A stretch of 64,000 nt of DNA from positions 5,208,001 to 5,272,000 of the forward strand of contig NZ_PJMQ01000001.1 of assembly GCF_002846335.1 (NCBI RefSeq). The letters are read 5' to 3'. This DNA comes from Janthinobacterium sp. 61. Lineage in GTDB: Bacteria > Pseudomonadota > Gammaproteobacteria > Burkholderiales > Burkholderiaceae_D. Made by a program: the position numbers and the translations under genes. Below, piece by piece: positions 51,325 to 60,312 of this stretch (its first letter is position 1; every line of letters begins with the position of its first letter). The notes beneath the pieces were generated by a model that searched no databases, had not been told where the DNA came from, and saw only the letters and a program-made list of their open reading frames with translations.

Positions 51325-52248
51325 ATGCCAGTTCCCACCAGTCCGCCCAAAATGAGTGCGCCCATCGATGCGGTGCAAGTACGCGATTTCTTTTCCCGTC
51401 CGGCGCGCAGCGCACCGTCGGACTTCCTGCGCCGCGAAGTATCAAAGCGCATGCACGAGCGCCTGGAGCTGGTGAAAATCACGCCGCATCGCGTGCTCGA
51501 TGCTGGCTGCGGCCCCGGTGCGGACCTGGCGCAGCTGCAAAAGGATTATCCCGCCGCGCAGATTATTGGTCTCGATGCAGCGCAAGCGATGATGCAGGCG
51601 GCGCGCGCACCCGCGTCGAAACTGGCCGGCCTGAACCAGTTCCTCAGCAAGTTGCTGCCGGCCAAGGCGGGCGTGGATCTGCTGTGCGGCGACCTGGGCG
51701 ACCTGCCGCTGGCGCAGGGCAGCATCGACCTCGTGTGGTCGAACCTCGCGCTGCACTGGCATGCCCAGCCCGACCGCGTGTTCGCCGAATGGCGGCGCGC
51801 GCTGCGTCTCGATGGCTTGCTGATGTTTTCCTGCTTCGGTCCCGACACCTTCCGCGAAGTGCGTGACGCTTTTGCCGAGGCGGACCTGTTTCCGCACGCC
51901 TTGCCCTTTGTCGACATGCACGACTTTGGCGACATGCTGGTTGAGACGGGTTTTTCCACGCCCGTGCTGGACATGGAAATCATCACCGTCACTTACGATA
52001 CGGCGGCAAAACTGCTGGCGGACGTGCGTGCCTTTGGCGGCAACCCGCTCACCACGCGCCGGCGCGGCCTGATGGGCAAGGCTGCCTGGCAGCGCATGCT
52101 GGCCGCGCTGGAAAAGATGCGTCGTCCCGACGGCAAGCTGGGCCTGAGTTTCGAGGTGATCTATGGCCACGCCTTCCGTCCCGCACCGCGCGTGACGCGC
52201 AATGGCGAGGCGATCATCCGCTTTGATTTACCCAGAAAACCTCGATAA
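51325..52248 (+). CDS. BioC-like SAM-dependent methyltransferase
   Basis: This class I methyltransferase of about 307 residues has motif I VLDAGCGPGADL, motif II IIGLDAAQAMMQAAR, and the post-motif region SIDLVWSNLALHWHAQPDRV. WHAQP and the following LDGLLMFSCFGPDTFRE are characteristic of BioC (malonyl-ACP O-methyltransferase) and its relatives. BioC methylates malonyl-ACP to start biotin synthesis, but no bio genes are adjacent, so the assignment is to the family only. Starts are ATG 51325 or ATG 51352, neither with a clear ribosome-binding site. Confidence 0.82.
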   Translation: MPVPTSPPKMSAPIDAVQVRDFFSRPARSAPSDFLRREVSKRMHERLELVKITPHRVLDAGCGPGADLAQLQKDYPAAQIIGLDAAQAMMQAARAPASKLAGLNQFLSKLLPAKAGVDLLCGDLGDLPLAQGSIDLVWSNLALHWHAQPDRVFAEWRRALRLDGLLMFSCFGPDTFREVRDAFAEADLFPHALPFVDMHDFGDMLVETGFSTPVLDMEIITVTYDTAAKLLADVRAFGGNPLTTRRRGLMGKAAWQRMLAALEKMRRPDGKLGLSFEVIYGHAFRPAPRVTRNGEAIIRFDLPRKPR

Positions 52249-52713
52249 AAGGGGAAAGAAACCGATACTTGGTCGGCATCCGTGCGTCAATGCTGCAGTA
52301 ACCGTTGCAAAGCGCGCGGCGGCCGGGAGAAGGGCGCGCACAAAGCGGATTATTGCTTGATGGATTCAAGTTTACTTGATTATAATCGTTGATTGTTTGT
52401 CAGCTTGTTAAGTAGAAAAAACAAGGGCTGCATACAAAATAAAAAAAACAAAGCAAGACTTATTCGAAGTTACTGCATTAGTATAGTAACCATCTTCCAC
52501 GCGAGGCCATTTCAAGGTGGGGAAGAAAAACAGGGTTCCAGCATGGTTGCGCGCCGCCGTTTTTGCTGCGGCAGCCAGCATGGAATTCGCTGGTGCTTGA
52601 CGCACATGGCCGTATTCTGGCCGTGTTGCTTTCATGGAGGAGCGGCAGCGGTCCAGTACGGAGAAGTCCGCAGCCGTTTAAAATATCATTATTTTTGGGT
52701 GGTTGGGGAAAAC
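52249..52713. other. long intergenic/leader region before coxB
   Basis: This 465-base gap contains a strong promoter (52357-52386) and then an untranslated leader of about 320 bases, AT-rich until about 52500 and GC-rich afterwards. An ATG at 52543 is in frame with coxB and would add 57 cysteine-rich residues before the signal peptide, which is unlikely to be real. No other gene is visible. Confidence 0.55.
52357..52386 (+). promoter_or_regulatory. sigma-70 promoter of the cytochrome c oxidase operon
   Basis: TTGATG (52357-52362) and a consensus TATAAT (52381-52386) are separated by 18 bases. The predicted start is near 52393, about 320 bases before the coxB ATG. Confidence 0.6.
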
Positions 52714-53922
52714 ATGACACATGCAAAGCGACTTCAATCGTTGCTGCTCGGGCTGTCTTTGACAGCGTTTGGCATCGGGCGATGGGCCACGGCGGCACCG
52801 GCTGCCGGCACCTATCCCGGCACCGGCGGTCCCGTGCCGTTCGAAATGAATCTGCAACCGCCGGCGACACAGATCGCCCATGAAATCTACGATTTGCACA
52901 CCCTGATGATGATCATCTGCCTGGTGATCTTCGTGGCCGTGTTCGGCGTCATGTTTTATTCCATCTTCAAGCACCGCAAGTCCCTGGGCCACAAACCGGC
53001 CACCTTCCACGAAAGCACCACCGTCGAGATCGCCTGGACCGTCGTGCCTTTCCTGATCGTCATCGGCATGGCCCTGCCTGCCACGCGCACCGTGGTGGGC
53101 ATGAAGGATACCTCGAACGCCGATATCACCATCAAGGCCACCGGCATGCAGTGGAAATGGGGCTATGACTACCTGAAAGGCGAGGGTGAAGGCATTTCCT
53201 TCCTCTCCAACCTGTCCACGCCCCGTTCGCAGGTGGGGGCGCCAGGCGCGCCGCCGACGGAAAAACGCGGTGAAAACTACCTGATCGAAGTCGACAACGA
53301 AGTCGTGGTGCCGGTCAACAAGAAGATCCGCATGGTGCTGACGGCCAACGACGTTATCCACGCCTGGTCCGTGCCCGCCTTCGGCGTGAAACAGGATGCG
53401 ATTCCCGGCTTCGTGCGCGACACCTGGTTCAAGGCCGACCATATCGGCACCTTCCGCGGCAATTGCGCCGAACTGTGCGGCAAGGAGCACGCCTTCATGC
53501 CCATCGTTGTCAAGGTCGTATCCAACGAGGACTACAAGGCCTGGGTTGATGTAAAACAAAAGGAAATGGCGGCATTGGCCGATGATCCAAGCAAGGTGTG
53601 GACCATCGACGAATTGAAGGTCAAGGGCGAGAAAGTGTATACGGCCAACTGCGTGGTCTGCCACCAGGCGACAGGCAAGGGCGTGCCCGGTGCCTTTGCA
53701 GCGCTGGACGGCTCTGCCGTGGTGAACGGTCCGAAAGCGGAACAGATTCATGTCTTGCTGAACGGGCAAAAGAGCGGCAAGTATCCAGCGGAAATGCCCG
53801 CCTGGAAACAGCTGTCCGACACGGAAATTGCCGCAGTGATCACTTACACGCGCAATTCCTGGTCGAACAAGGCCGAAGAGAACATCGTTCAACCAGCCGA
53901 AGTCGTGGCTGCACGCAAGTAA
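52714..53922 (+). CDS. coxB: cytochrome c oxidase subunit II with C-terminal cytochrome c domain
   Basis: This 402-residue subunit has a signal peptide (LLLGLSLTAFGIGRWATAAP) and two membrane helices (about 65-85 and 108-128). The CuA domain has copper ligands in CAELCGKEHAFM. A fused C-terminal cytochrome c domain has the heme motif CVVCH (about residue 317) and a later Met in YPAEMPAWKQL. It receives electrons from cytochrome c and passes them to subunit I. It is the first gene of the cox operon, 13 bases before ctaD. Confidence 0.95.
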   Translation: MTHAKRLQSLLLGLSLTAFGIGRWATAAPAAGTYPGTGGPVPFEMNLQPPATQIAHEIYDLHTLMMIICLVIFVAVFGVMFYSIFKHRKSLGHKPATFHESTTVEIAWTVVPFLIVIGMALPATRTVVGMKDTSNADITIKATGMQWKWGYDYLKGEGEGISFLSNLSTPRSQVGAPGAPPTEKRGENYLIEVDNEVVVPVNKKIRMVLTANDVIHAWSVPAFGVKQDAIPGFVRDTWFKADHIGTFRGNCAELCGKEHAFMPIVVKVVSNEDYKAWVDVKQKEMAALADDPSKVWTIDELKVKGEKVYTANCVVCHQATGKGVPGAFAALDGSAVVNGPKAEQIHVLLNGQKSGKYPAEMPAWKQLSDTEIAAVITYTRNSWSNKAEENIVQPAEVVAARK

Positions 53923-53935
53923 TTAGGAGCCGTAC

Positions 53936-55522
53936 ATGAGCACTAGCACCTTGGACCACGCCGGTCACGACCATGCCCACGACCATCCCAGTGGCTACCG
54001 CCGCTGGCTGTTTGCCACCAACCACAAGGATATCGGTACCCTGTACCTGTGGTTCTCGTTCATCATGCTGTTGTCGGGCGGCGTGCTGGCCCTGATGATA
54101 CGTACGGAACTGTTTCACCCAGGCTTGCAATTCTTTCACCCTGAATTCTTCAACCAGCTGACCACCATGCACGGCCTGGTGATGGTGTTTGGCGCCATCA
54201 TGCCGGCCTTCGTCGGCTACGCCAACTGGATGATCCCGCTGCAAGTGGGCGCATCCGACATGGCCTTCGCCCGCATGAACAACTTCTCGTTCTGGCTGCT
54301 GCCACCGGCCGCGCTGCTGCTGGCCACGTCCTTCCTCGTGCCGGGCGGCGCCACTGCTGCCGGCTGGACCCTGTATGCGCCGCTGTCGACGCAGATGGGC
54401 CCCGGCATGGACATGGCGATTTTTGCCATGCATCTGATGGGCGCCTCGTCCATCATGGGTTCGATCAACATCATCGTTACCATCCTCAACATGCGCGCTC
54501 CCGGCATGACCTTGATGAAAATGCCGATGTTCTGCTGGACCTGGCTGATTACCGCTTACCTGTTGATCGCCGTGATGCCCGTGCTGGCCGGCGCCATTAC
54601 CATGACCCTGACGGACCGCCATTTCGGCACGTCCTTCTTTAACGCTGCCGGTGGCGGCGACCCCGTCATGTACCAGCACATCTTCTGGTTCTTCGGCCAC
54701 CCCGAGGTCTACATCATGATCTTGCCGGCCTTCGGCATCGTCTCGCAGATCCTGCCCGCGTTTGCCCGTAAACCCTTGTTCGGCTACGCCTCGATGGTCT
54801 ACGCCACGGCCTCGATTGCGATTCTGTCCTTCATCGTCTGGGCGCATCACATGTTTACCACCGGCATGCCGGTGACGAGCCAGCTGTTCTTCATGTACGC
54901 GACCATGCTGATCGCCGTGCCGACGGGCGTGAAAGTGTTCAACTGGATCGCCACGATGTGGAAGGGTTCCATGACGTTCGAAACGCCGATGCTGTTTTCG
55001 GTGGGCTTCATCTTCGTCTTTACCATGGGCGGTTTCACGGGCCTGATCCTGGCGGTGACGCCGATCGACATCCAGCTGCAGGATACCTATTACGTGGTGG
55101 CGCACTTCCACTACGTGCTGGTGGCCGGTTCGCTGTTTGCCCTGTTCGCCGGCTTCTACTACTGGTCGCCGAAATGGACGGGCCATATGTACAACGAGAC
55201 GCGCGGCAAGATCCACTTCTGGCTGTCCTTGATCACGTTCAACGTGACCTTCTTCCCGATGCACTTCCTGGGCCTGGCCGGCATGCCGCGCCGCTACGCC
55301 GACTATCCGGCGCAGTTCACGGATTTCAATATGATCGCCTCGATCGGCGGCTTCGGTTTTGGCCTGATGCAGGTGTACTTCCTGTTCTTCGTGGTCTTGC
55401 CGACCATCCGCGGCGGCAAAGCTGCGCCAGCGAAACCATGGGAAGGCGCGGAAGGCCTGGAATGGACCGTGCCGAGCCCTGCGCCATTCCACACGTTTGA
55501 AACGCCGCCAACCGTCAAGTAG
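53936..55522 (+). CDS. ctaD: cytochrome c oxidase subunit I
   Basis: The 528-residue subunit has twelve membrane helices. The heme a ligand His lies in [15 protein letters not shown]. The CuB/Tyr crosslink helix is [17 protein letters not shown], the CuB histidine pair is in [10 protein letters not shown], and the heme a/a3 histidines are in [13 protein letters not shown]. The K-pathway residues are in place, so this is an A-type aa3 oxidase core. A histidine-rich N-terminus ([13 protein letters not shown]) is unusual but seen in betaproteobacterial homologues. AGGAG precedes the ATG. Confidence 0.97.
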   Translation: MSTSTLDHAGHDHAHDHPSGYRRWLFATNHKDIGTLYLWFSFIMLLSGGVLALMIRTELFHPGLQFFHPEFFNQLTTMHGLVMVFGAIMPAFVGYANWMIPLQVGASDMAFARMNNFSFWLLPPAALLLATSFLVPGGATAAGWTLYAPLSTQMGPGMDMAIFAMHLMGASSIMGSINIIVTILNMRAPGMTLMKMPMFCWTWLITAYLLIAVMPVLAGAITMTLTDRHFGTSFFNAAGGGDPVMYQHIFWFFGHPEVYIMILPAFGIVSQILPAFARKPLFGYASMVYATASIAILSFIVWAHHMFTTGMPVTSQLFFMYATMLIAVPTGVKVFNWIATMWKGSMTFETPMLFSVGFIFVFTMGGFTGLILAVTPIDIQLQDTYYVVAHFHYVLVAGSLFALFAGFYYWSPKWTGHMYNETRGKIHFWLSLITFNVTFFPMHFLGLAGMPRRYADYPAQFTDFNMIASIGGFGFGLMQVYFLFFVVLPTIRGGKAAPAKPWEGAEGLEWTVPSPAPFHTFETPPTVK

Positions 55523-55590
55523 TCATCGTCAATGTATGCCAGTGTCACGGGCCGGCGCTGCTGCCGGCCCCTTTGAATAGAGTGCCTGCC

Positions 55591-55707
55591 ATGACCGAAG
55601 TAAAAACTGAGCGCAAGAAACCCAACAACCTGCGTACGGGGCTGATACTGGGGGCCCTGGCGGCCTTCTTCTTCCTGTCCGTATTTGTCAAGCGCATGTG
55701 GCTCTGA
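55591..55707 (+). CDS. small cytochrome oxidase assembly protein, 38 aa
   Basis: This short ORF encodes a basic N-terminus (MTEVKTERKKPNNLRTG) and one membrane helix (LILGALAAFFFLSVFV) ending KRMWL. It lies exactly between ctaD and ctaG, where Burkholderiales encode a single-pass small cytochrome oxidase assembly protein of this size. It should sit in the inner membrane and help CtaG-type copper delivery. Its stop is one base before the GTG start of ctaG. Confidence 0.72.
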   Translation: MTEVKTERKKPNNLRTGLILGALAAFFFLSVFVKRMWL

Positions 55708-55708
55708 C

Positions 55709-56281
55709 GTGACGACGCCGATGCAACAGGAAACACGCGGCCTGAACCGCAAGATGCTGGGCAAGCTGATCGTCATTGCCATCCTGATGTTTGGCTTTGG
55801 CTATGCCCTGATTCCCGTCTACAAGCAGATTTGCGAAGTGATGGGCATCAATGTGCTGACGCAAAAAGATGGCACGGTGGCCTACGATAACAATACGCAG
55901 GTCGATACGACGCGCAGCATCACCGTCGAGTTCGACGGCAATGCCCAGGGGCCATGGCGCTTCCGCCCGACCGTGTCGAGCATGCGGGTGCATCCGGGCG
56001 AACTGGTGACCGTCATGTATGAAGTGGTCAACACGCAAAACCGCGTCGTCAATGCGCAAGCCATTCCCAGCTATGCGCCGCAGAGCGCCACGCCGCATTT
56101 CAAGAAGGTCGAGTGCTTCTGCTTCAAGCAGCAGACCTTGAAACCCCACGAAGCGCGGCAGATGCCGGTGGTGTTCTTCCTCGATCCGGCGCTGCCGAAA
56201 GAAGTGAAAACCATCACCCTGTCGTACACGTTTTTCGAGATCGCCGGTCTGAGCCAGGCTCAAACGCCGGCCGTCCAATAG
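55709..56281 (+). CDS. ctaG: cytochrome c oxidase assembly protein CtaG (Cox11 type)
   Basis: This protein of about 190 residues inserts copper into the CuB site of subunit I. It has an N-terminal membrane helix (LIVIAILMFGFGYALIPVY) and a periplasmic Ig-like domain. The copper motif is KVECFCFKQQTL (C-F-C-F), followed by MPVVFFLDPALP, both Cox11 hallmarks. The start may be GTG 55709, right after the preceding stop, or ATG 55721. Neither has a strong ribosome-binding site, in keeping with coupling. Confidence 0.93.
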   Translation: MTTPMQQETRGLNRKMLGKLIVIAILMFGFGYALIPVYKQICEVMGINVLTQKDGTVAYDNNTQVDTTRSITVEFDGNAQGPWRFRPTVSSMRVHPGELVTVMYEVVNTQNRVVNAQAIPSYAPQSATPHFKKVECFCFKQQTLKPHEARQMPVVFFLDPALPKEVKTITLSYTFFEIAGLSQAQTPAVQ

Positions 56282-56290
56282 GAGAGTGTC

Positions 56291-56497
56291 ATGGGCGAAC
56301 CCAAGCAGCCTGAAAAAGCGTCGTTCCTGTATTCGCTGCGGGCCGTGGTGTGGTCATTCACGGGTCTGCGCCGCAAGAGCGATTTCGACACGGATTCGGC
56401 CAAGCTCAATCCCGTGCACATCGTCATCGCCGGTTTCCTGGTGGTGGCTTGCCTGATCGGCATCCTGATTTCGATTGTTAAATTCGTCGTTTTATAA
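56291..56497 (+). CDS. DUF2970 family small membrane protein
   Basis: This 68-residue protein has a soluble N-terminus (SFLYSLRAVVWSFTGLRRKS) and one C-terminal membrane helix (VHIVIAGFLVVACLIGILIS). It matches DUF2970, a betaproteobacterial family that commonly lies between ctaG and ctaE. A role in oxidase assembly is inferred from position only. Confidence 0.82.
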   Translation: MGEPKQPEKASFLYSLRAVVWSFTGLRRKSDFDTDSAKLNPVHIVIAGFLVVACLIGILISIVKFVVL

Positions 56498-56531
56498 ATT
56501 ATAAAAAACCACCCTATAAGTTTTTGAGGAG

Positions 56532-57398
56532 ATGATGATGAGTTCCAACCACGCCGCCGTACCTTATTATTTCGTGCCCGGCCCGTCGCGCTGGCCCATG
56601 CTGGGCGGCGCCAGCCTGCTGCTGACCATGATCGGCGCCTCGGCCTGGGTCAACGACGTCTCCTGGGGCCCGTACGTGAATTACCTGGGCATCGCCGGCA
56701 TCCTGCTGGTGCTTTATTTCTGGTTCGGCGACGCCATCAGCGAATCGGAGCAGGGCCTGTACAGCGAGCGCATCGATCACTCCTTCCGCTGGAGCATGAG
56801 CTGGTTCATCTTTTCGGAAGTCATGTTCTTCGCCGCCTTCTTTGGCGCCCTGTTCTATGCGCGCAGCATCTCGATGCCATGGCTGGCTGACCTCGACCAC
56901 AAGGTCATCTGGCCCGATTTCGCCGCCCAATGGGGCAATACGGGCCCGGCAGGCACGGTGCAGGAATTTACCACCATGACGCCGTTCTGGATTCCGACCA
57001 TCAATACGGCCTTGCTGCTGACGTCGGGCGTGACCCTGACCATCTCGCACCACGCGCTGCGCGCCGGCCACCGCGCCATGACGGCGCTGTTCCTGTTCGC
57101 CACCATCGTGCTGGGCGCCGTCTTCATGGGCTTTCAGGTGTATGAATACATGCACGCCTACAGCGAACTGAATTTGAAACTGACGTCCGGCATCTACGGC
57201 GCCACCTTCTTCATGCTGACGGGCTTCCACGGCTTCCACGTGACCCTGGGCGCCATCATGCTGTCCGTCATCCTGTACCGCGTGCTGAAGGGCCATTTTA
57301 CGCCCGACCACCATTTCGGCTTCGAAGGCGCGGCCTGGTACTGGCACTTTGTCGATGTCGTCTGGCTGGGACTGTACGTGGTCGTGTATTGGTTATAA
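56532..57398 (+). CDS. ctaE: cytochrome c oxidase subunit III
   Basis: This 288-residue subunit has seven membrane helices. WFIFSEVMFFAAFFGALFY, TSGVTLTISHHALRAG and FFMLTGFHGFHVTLG are strongly conserved, as is the end AAWYWHFVDVVWLGLYVVVY. It stabilises the oxidase core. A strong terminator follows, so the first cox transcription unit probably ends here. Confidence 0.96.
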   Translation: MMMSSNHAAVPYYFVPGPSRWPMLGGASLLLTMIGASAWVNDVSWGPYVNYLGIAGILLVLYFWFGDAISESEQGLYSERIDHSFRWSMSWFIFSEVMFFAAFFGALFYARSISMPWLADLDHKVIWPDFAAQWGNTGPAGTVQEFTTMTPFWIPTINTALLLTSGVTLTISHHALRAGHRAMTALFLFATIVLGAVFMGFQVYEYMHAYSELNLKLTSGIYGATFFMLTGFHGFHVTLGAIMLSVILYRVLKGHFTPDHHFGFEGAAWYWHFVDVVWLGLYVVVYWL

Positions 57399-57442
57399 TG
57401 GCGGGGCAGGGCGTGCGTCGTTGACGCTTGCGCCTGCACCAT

Positions 57443-57483
57443 AAAAAAAAGCCGTACCGGGACATCCTGGGTACGGCTTTTTT
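57443..57483. terminator. bidirectional intrinsic terminator after ctaE
   Basis: AAAAAAAAGCCGTACC (57443-57458) and GGTACGGCTTTTTT (57470-57483) form a long stem with A-run and T-run. It separates ctaE from the convergent DUF2909 gene. Confidence 0.9.
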
Positions 57484-57521
57484 CTTAGCGTGAAGAATTT
57501 GCCAATCAGGCAAGAAGAAGC

Positions 57522-57722
57522 TTAATGTATGCCGGTCGGCTGAATGTAGCCCAGATGATGCGCCAGCAGGATCAGCAGGAACAGCGTGATCGAGAAGCCC
57601 ACGCGCATGGCCAGCGCCTGCACGGTGCGGTTGCTCTTGCCCTTGTCGCGCATGAGGAAGAACAGGGCCGAGCCCAGGCTGCCCAGAATCAGGATGAAGG
57701 CAATGGCAACGAGGATTTTCAT
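57522..57722 (-). CDS. twin transmembrane DUF2909 family protein
   Basis: This 66-residue protein has two membrane helices (ILVAIAFILILGSLGSALFF and VGFSITLFLLILLAHHLGYI) joined by a basic loop (RDKGKSNRTVQ). It matches DUF2909, usually found inside cytochrome oxidase clusters and often on the opposite strand, as here. The start MKILVAIAF at 57722 is preferred over the open extension to 57776. It is divergent from the SURF1 gene by 36 bases. Confidence 0.85.
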   Translation of the reverse strand: MKILVAIAFILILGSLGSALFFLMRDKGKSNRTVQALAMRVGFSITLFLLILLAHHLGYIQPTGIH

Positions 57723-57758
57723 GGATGGTAGCGCCAGGCTTGAGGAGGTTTCATTGTA

Positions 57759-58514
57759 ATGCGTATCCGCTTCCATTTTAGATGGATTCCATTTGTTGTA
57801 ATGCTGCTACTGGTGGCGCTGGGTATTTCTCTGGCGCAATGGCAGCAGCGCCGTGGCGACGAGAAAATCGCCCGCGCCGCCCGGCTCGAGGCTGGCAACC
57901 AGGCCGCACCGCTGGCATTGACGGCCGTGCCCTTGCTGCCGGCCGATGCGCAAGCGATCGAATACCGCCGCGTCACCGTCACGGGCCGTTTCCTGCCCGC
58001 CTGGACGGTCTACCTGGACAACCGTCCCTACAAGGGCCAGGCCGGCTTCCATGTGCTCACTCCCTTCCAGATCGACGGTTCCCGGATGCACGTGCTGGTG
58101 GCGCAGGGCTGGTTGCCGCGCAACAACGCCGAGCGCACGCGCATCCCCGACTACGCCACGCCCACGGGCACGGTGACCATCAGCGGCATCGCGCGCCTGA
58201 ACGCTGGCCATGTCATGGAACTGGGCACGGCGCCGCCCCTGGCGCCGCACGCCATCGTGCAAAATGCCGACATCGGCCAGCTGGCACAGGCCAGCAGCCT
58301 GGCCTTGCAGCCCTTCCTCATCGAACAAACAGTCGCCCCAGTTGATCTGACAGCGCCGCCAGCGGCCAGCGCGCTTCCCGTGCGTGACTGGCCGGCACCC
58401 GACCTGGGCGCGGACAAGCACCGCGGCTACGCATTCCAGTGGTATGCACTGGCACTGATGGCTTTTTTATTTTTTGTCTTTACAGGATTTCGACGTGCAA
58501 ACAAACAGCCCTGA
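57759..58514 (+). CDS. SURF1 family cytochrome oxidase biogenesis protein
   Basis: This 251-residue protein has the classical SURF1 layout. One N-terminal helix (IPFVVMLLLVALGISLAQWQ) is followed by the conserved LAQWQQRRGDEK. A periplasmic domain has VTVTGRFLPAWTVYLDNRP and GWLPRN, and a C-terminal helix (YALALMAFLFFVFTGFRRA) lies after HRGYAFQWYA. It helps insert heme A into subunit I. The next gene begins 20 bases before its stop. Confidence 0.92.
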   Translation: MRIRFHFRWIPFVVMLLLVALGISLAQWQQRRGDEKIARAARLEAGNQAAPLALTAVPLLPADAQAIEYRRVTVTGRFLPAWTVYLDNRPYKGQAGFHVLTPFQIDGSRMHVLVAQGWLPRNNAERTRIPDYATPTGTVTISGIARLNAGHVMELGTAPPLAPHAIVQNADIGQLAQASSLALQPFLIEQTVAPVDLTAPPAASALPVRDWPAPDLGADKHRGYAFQWYALALMAFLFFVFTGFRRANKQP

Positions 58515-59124
58515 AACAACACAAGACAGCACCGGCAAGCAGCTACAGAACACGGGTCGGTGGAAACTATTGGCCGTGGTGGCCGTGTGCGCCTTTCCCA
58601 TCATCGCCTCGTATTTCACGTACTACATCATCAAGCCCACGGGCCGCAACAATTACGGCGCCCTGATCGACCCGCGCCTGCATCCTATACCGGAGGAGGC
58701 GTTGCAGGTGACAGAACTCGACGGCAAGGCCGCGCCGCTGGCGCAGTTCAAGGGCAAGTGGGTGCTGCTGCAAACGGGGCCGTCCGATTGCCAGGAAGCA
58801 TGCAAGAAGCAATTATTTGACATGCAACAACTGCGCCTGATGCAGGGCAAGGAGCGCGAACGCCTTGAACGGGTCTGGCTGGTGACGGATGCGCAGCCGC
58901 TCGACACCCTCGTGATGCGCGAATTCGACGGCACCAGCATGCTGCGCGTGAATAACGACGCCCTGAAAGCCTGGCTGCCCGTGGAGGCGGGCGGCAAGAC
59001 CAGCGACCACCTGTATTTGATCGATCCGCTGGGCAATTTGATGATGCGCTTTCCGAAAGATGCGGACCCGAACAAGATCAAGAAAGACATCGCCAAGCTG
59101 CTCAAAGCTTCGGCGATCGGTTAA
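58495..59124 (+). CDS. SCO/thioredoxin-like membrane protein of the cox locus
   Basis: This 209-residue protein has a membrane helix (LLAVVAVCAFPIIASYFTYY) followed by a periplasmic thioredoxin-like domain. The domain keeps a SCO-like C-x3-C pair in TGPSDCQEACKKQ and a later His in TSDHLYLIDPLGNLMMRF, the positions that bind copper in SCO proteins. Overall similarity to SCO is low, and annotations usually leave it unnamed. GTG at 58495 is chosen because AGGA is well placed. It overlaps the SURF1 gene by 20 bases. A TTG at 58474 is an alternative start. Confidence 0.75.
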   Translation: MQTNSPETTQDSTGKQLQNTGRWKLLAVVAVCAFPIIASYFTYYIIKPTGRNNYGALIDPRLHPIPEEALQVTELDGKAAPLAQFKGKWVLLQTGPSDCQEACKKQLFDMQQLRLMQGKERERLERVWLVTDAQPLDTLVMREFDGTSMLRVNNDALKAWLPVEAGGKTSDHLYLIDPLGNLMMRFPKDADPNKIKKDIAKLLKASAIG

Positions 59125-59133
59125 GGAGTCTGC

Positions 59134-60312
59134 ATGCCGACGATGCATCTCTCTGCGCTGGCCCAGCTGGGCTTGACGGGTCTGCTGGTGGCGCTGCTGC
59201 CGTTGACCATGGTCTGGGTGTCCGCGGACGCCAACAAATACCGCAAGCTGGTATGGATCGCCGTCTTTTTGACGGTCGACCTGATCATGTTTGGCGGCTT
59301 TACGCGCCTGTCCGATTCGGGCCTCGGTTGTCCTGACTGGCCAGGCTGCTATGGTTCCGCCAATCCTTTCCTCGCGCACGAGCACATCGTGGCGGCGGAA
59401 ACCCTGATGCCGACGGGACCCGTGACGGTGGTCAAGGCGTGGATCGAAATGACGCACCGCTATCTGGCCATGGCCATTGGCGTGCTGATCGTGGCGATGA
59501 TGGTGCAGGCGTGGCGCCAGTGGAAGAAAAGCAAACGCCAGGAATTTGCCCCGGCGTTGCCGACGGCGCTGTTTTTGTTCGTCTGCCTGCAGGGCGCGTT
59601 CGGTGCCTGGACCGTCACATTGAAGCTGCAGCCGGTGATCGTTACCATCCACTTGCTGCTGGGCATGGGCTTGCTGGCCATGCTGACGTGGCTGGGCGGG
59701 CGCCAGGACCATGCCGTCAAACCCTTGCTGCGCGCCGATGCGGATGCGTCCGTGCTGCGCCCCGTGCGCGCGCTGGCCGTCATGTCGCTCGTGCTGCTCA
59801 CAATGCAGATCGCGCTGGGTGGCTGGGTGAGCACCAACTACGCCACCCTGGCCTGCACGGATTTCCCCCTGTGCGGCGGCAAAGTCATTCCGGAGATGGA
59901 TTTCGAGCATGGTTTCCATTTGTGGCGCGAACTGGGCAAGACGGCCGCCGGCCATTACTTGCCGTTTTCAGCGCTGACAGCCATCCACTGGGTGCACCGC
60001 AATTTCGCCTTCATCGTGCTGGCCGGTGTCGGCTATACAGTGTTGCGCGCGTGGAAACTTCCATCCTTGCGCGGCACAGCCCGCTGGCTTGCCTTGGTGC
60101 TGGCCTTGCAGGCGGCCACGGGCCTGGCGACGATCTACCTGAGCTGGCCATTGTCGATTGCCGTCCTGCATAACGGCGGGGCGGCGCTGCTCGTGTTGTT
60201 GCTGACCATGTTAAACTACAAGGCTAAATTCCAACTCGATGTAGCGCGGAAATCTGCTTCCGCCTCCGCGCCAGTGCCCTCGGCACCAGCCAGTTCTTCC
60301 CGTATCGCATAA
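59134..60312 (+). CDS. ctaA: heme A synthase
   Basis: This 392-residue inner-membrane enzyme of the COX15/CtaA family converts heme O to heme A. It has eight helices. Conserved segments are GGFTRLSDSGLGCPDWPGCY, WIEMTHRYLAMAIGV, LGGWVSTNYATLACTDFPLC and TAIHWVHRNFAFIVLAGVG, which include the heme-ligating histidines. The C-terminal 20 residues are Ala/Ser/Pro-rich and probably disordered. It is followed directly by ctaB. Confidence 0.95.
   Translation: MPTMHLSALAQLGLTGLLVALLPLTMVWVSADANKYRKLVWIAVFLTVDLIMFGGFTRLSDSGLGCPDWPGCYGSANPFLAHEHIVAAETLMPTGPVTVVKAWIEMTHRYLAMAIGVLIVAMMVQAWRQWKKSKRQEFAPALPTALFLFVCLQGAFGAWTVTLKLQPVIVTIHLLLGMGLLAMLTWLGGRQDHAVKPLLRADADASVLRPVRALAVMSLVLLTMQIALGGWVSTNYATLACTDFPLCGGKVIPEMDFEHGFHLWRELGKTAAGHYLPFSALTAIHWVHRNFAFIVLAGVGYTVLRAWKLPSLRGTARWLALVLALQAATGLATIYLSWPLSIAVLHNGGAALLVLLLTMLNYKAKFQLDVARKSASASAPVPSAPASSSRIA

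Noticed and set aside
52393..52713. N-terminal extension of coxB back to 52393 or 52543
   Set aside because: It would place the CoxB signal peptide internally. The ATG at 52714 gives a normal signal peptide and family start.
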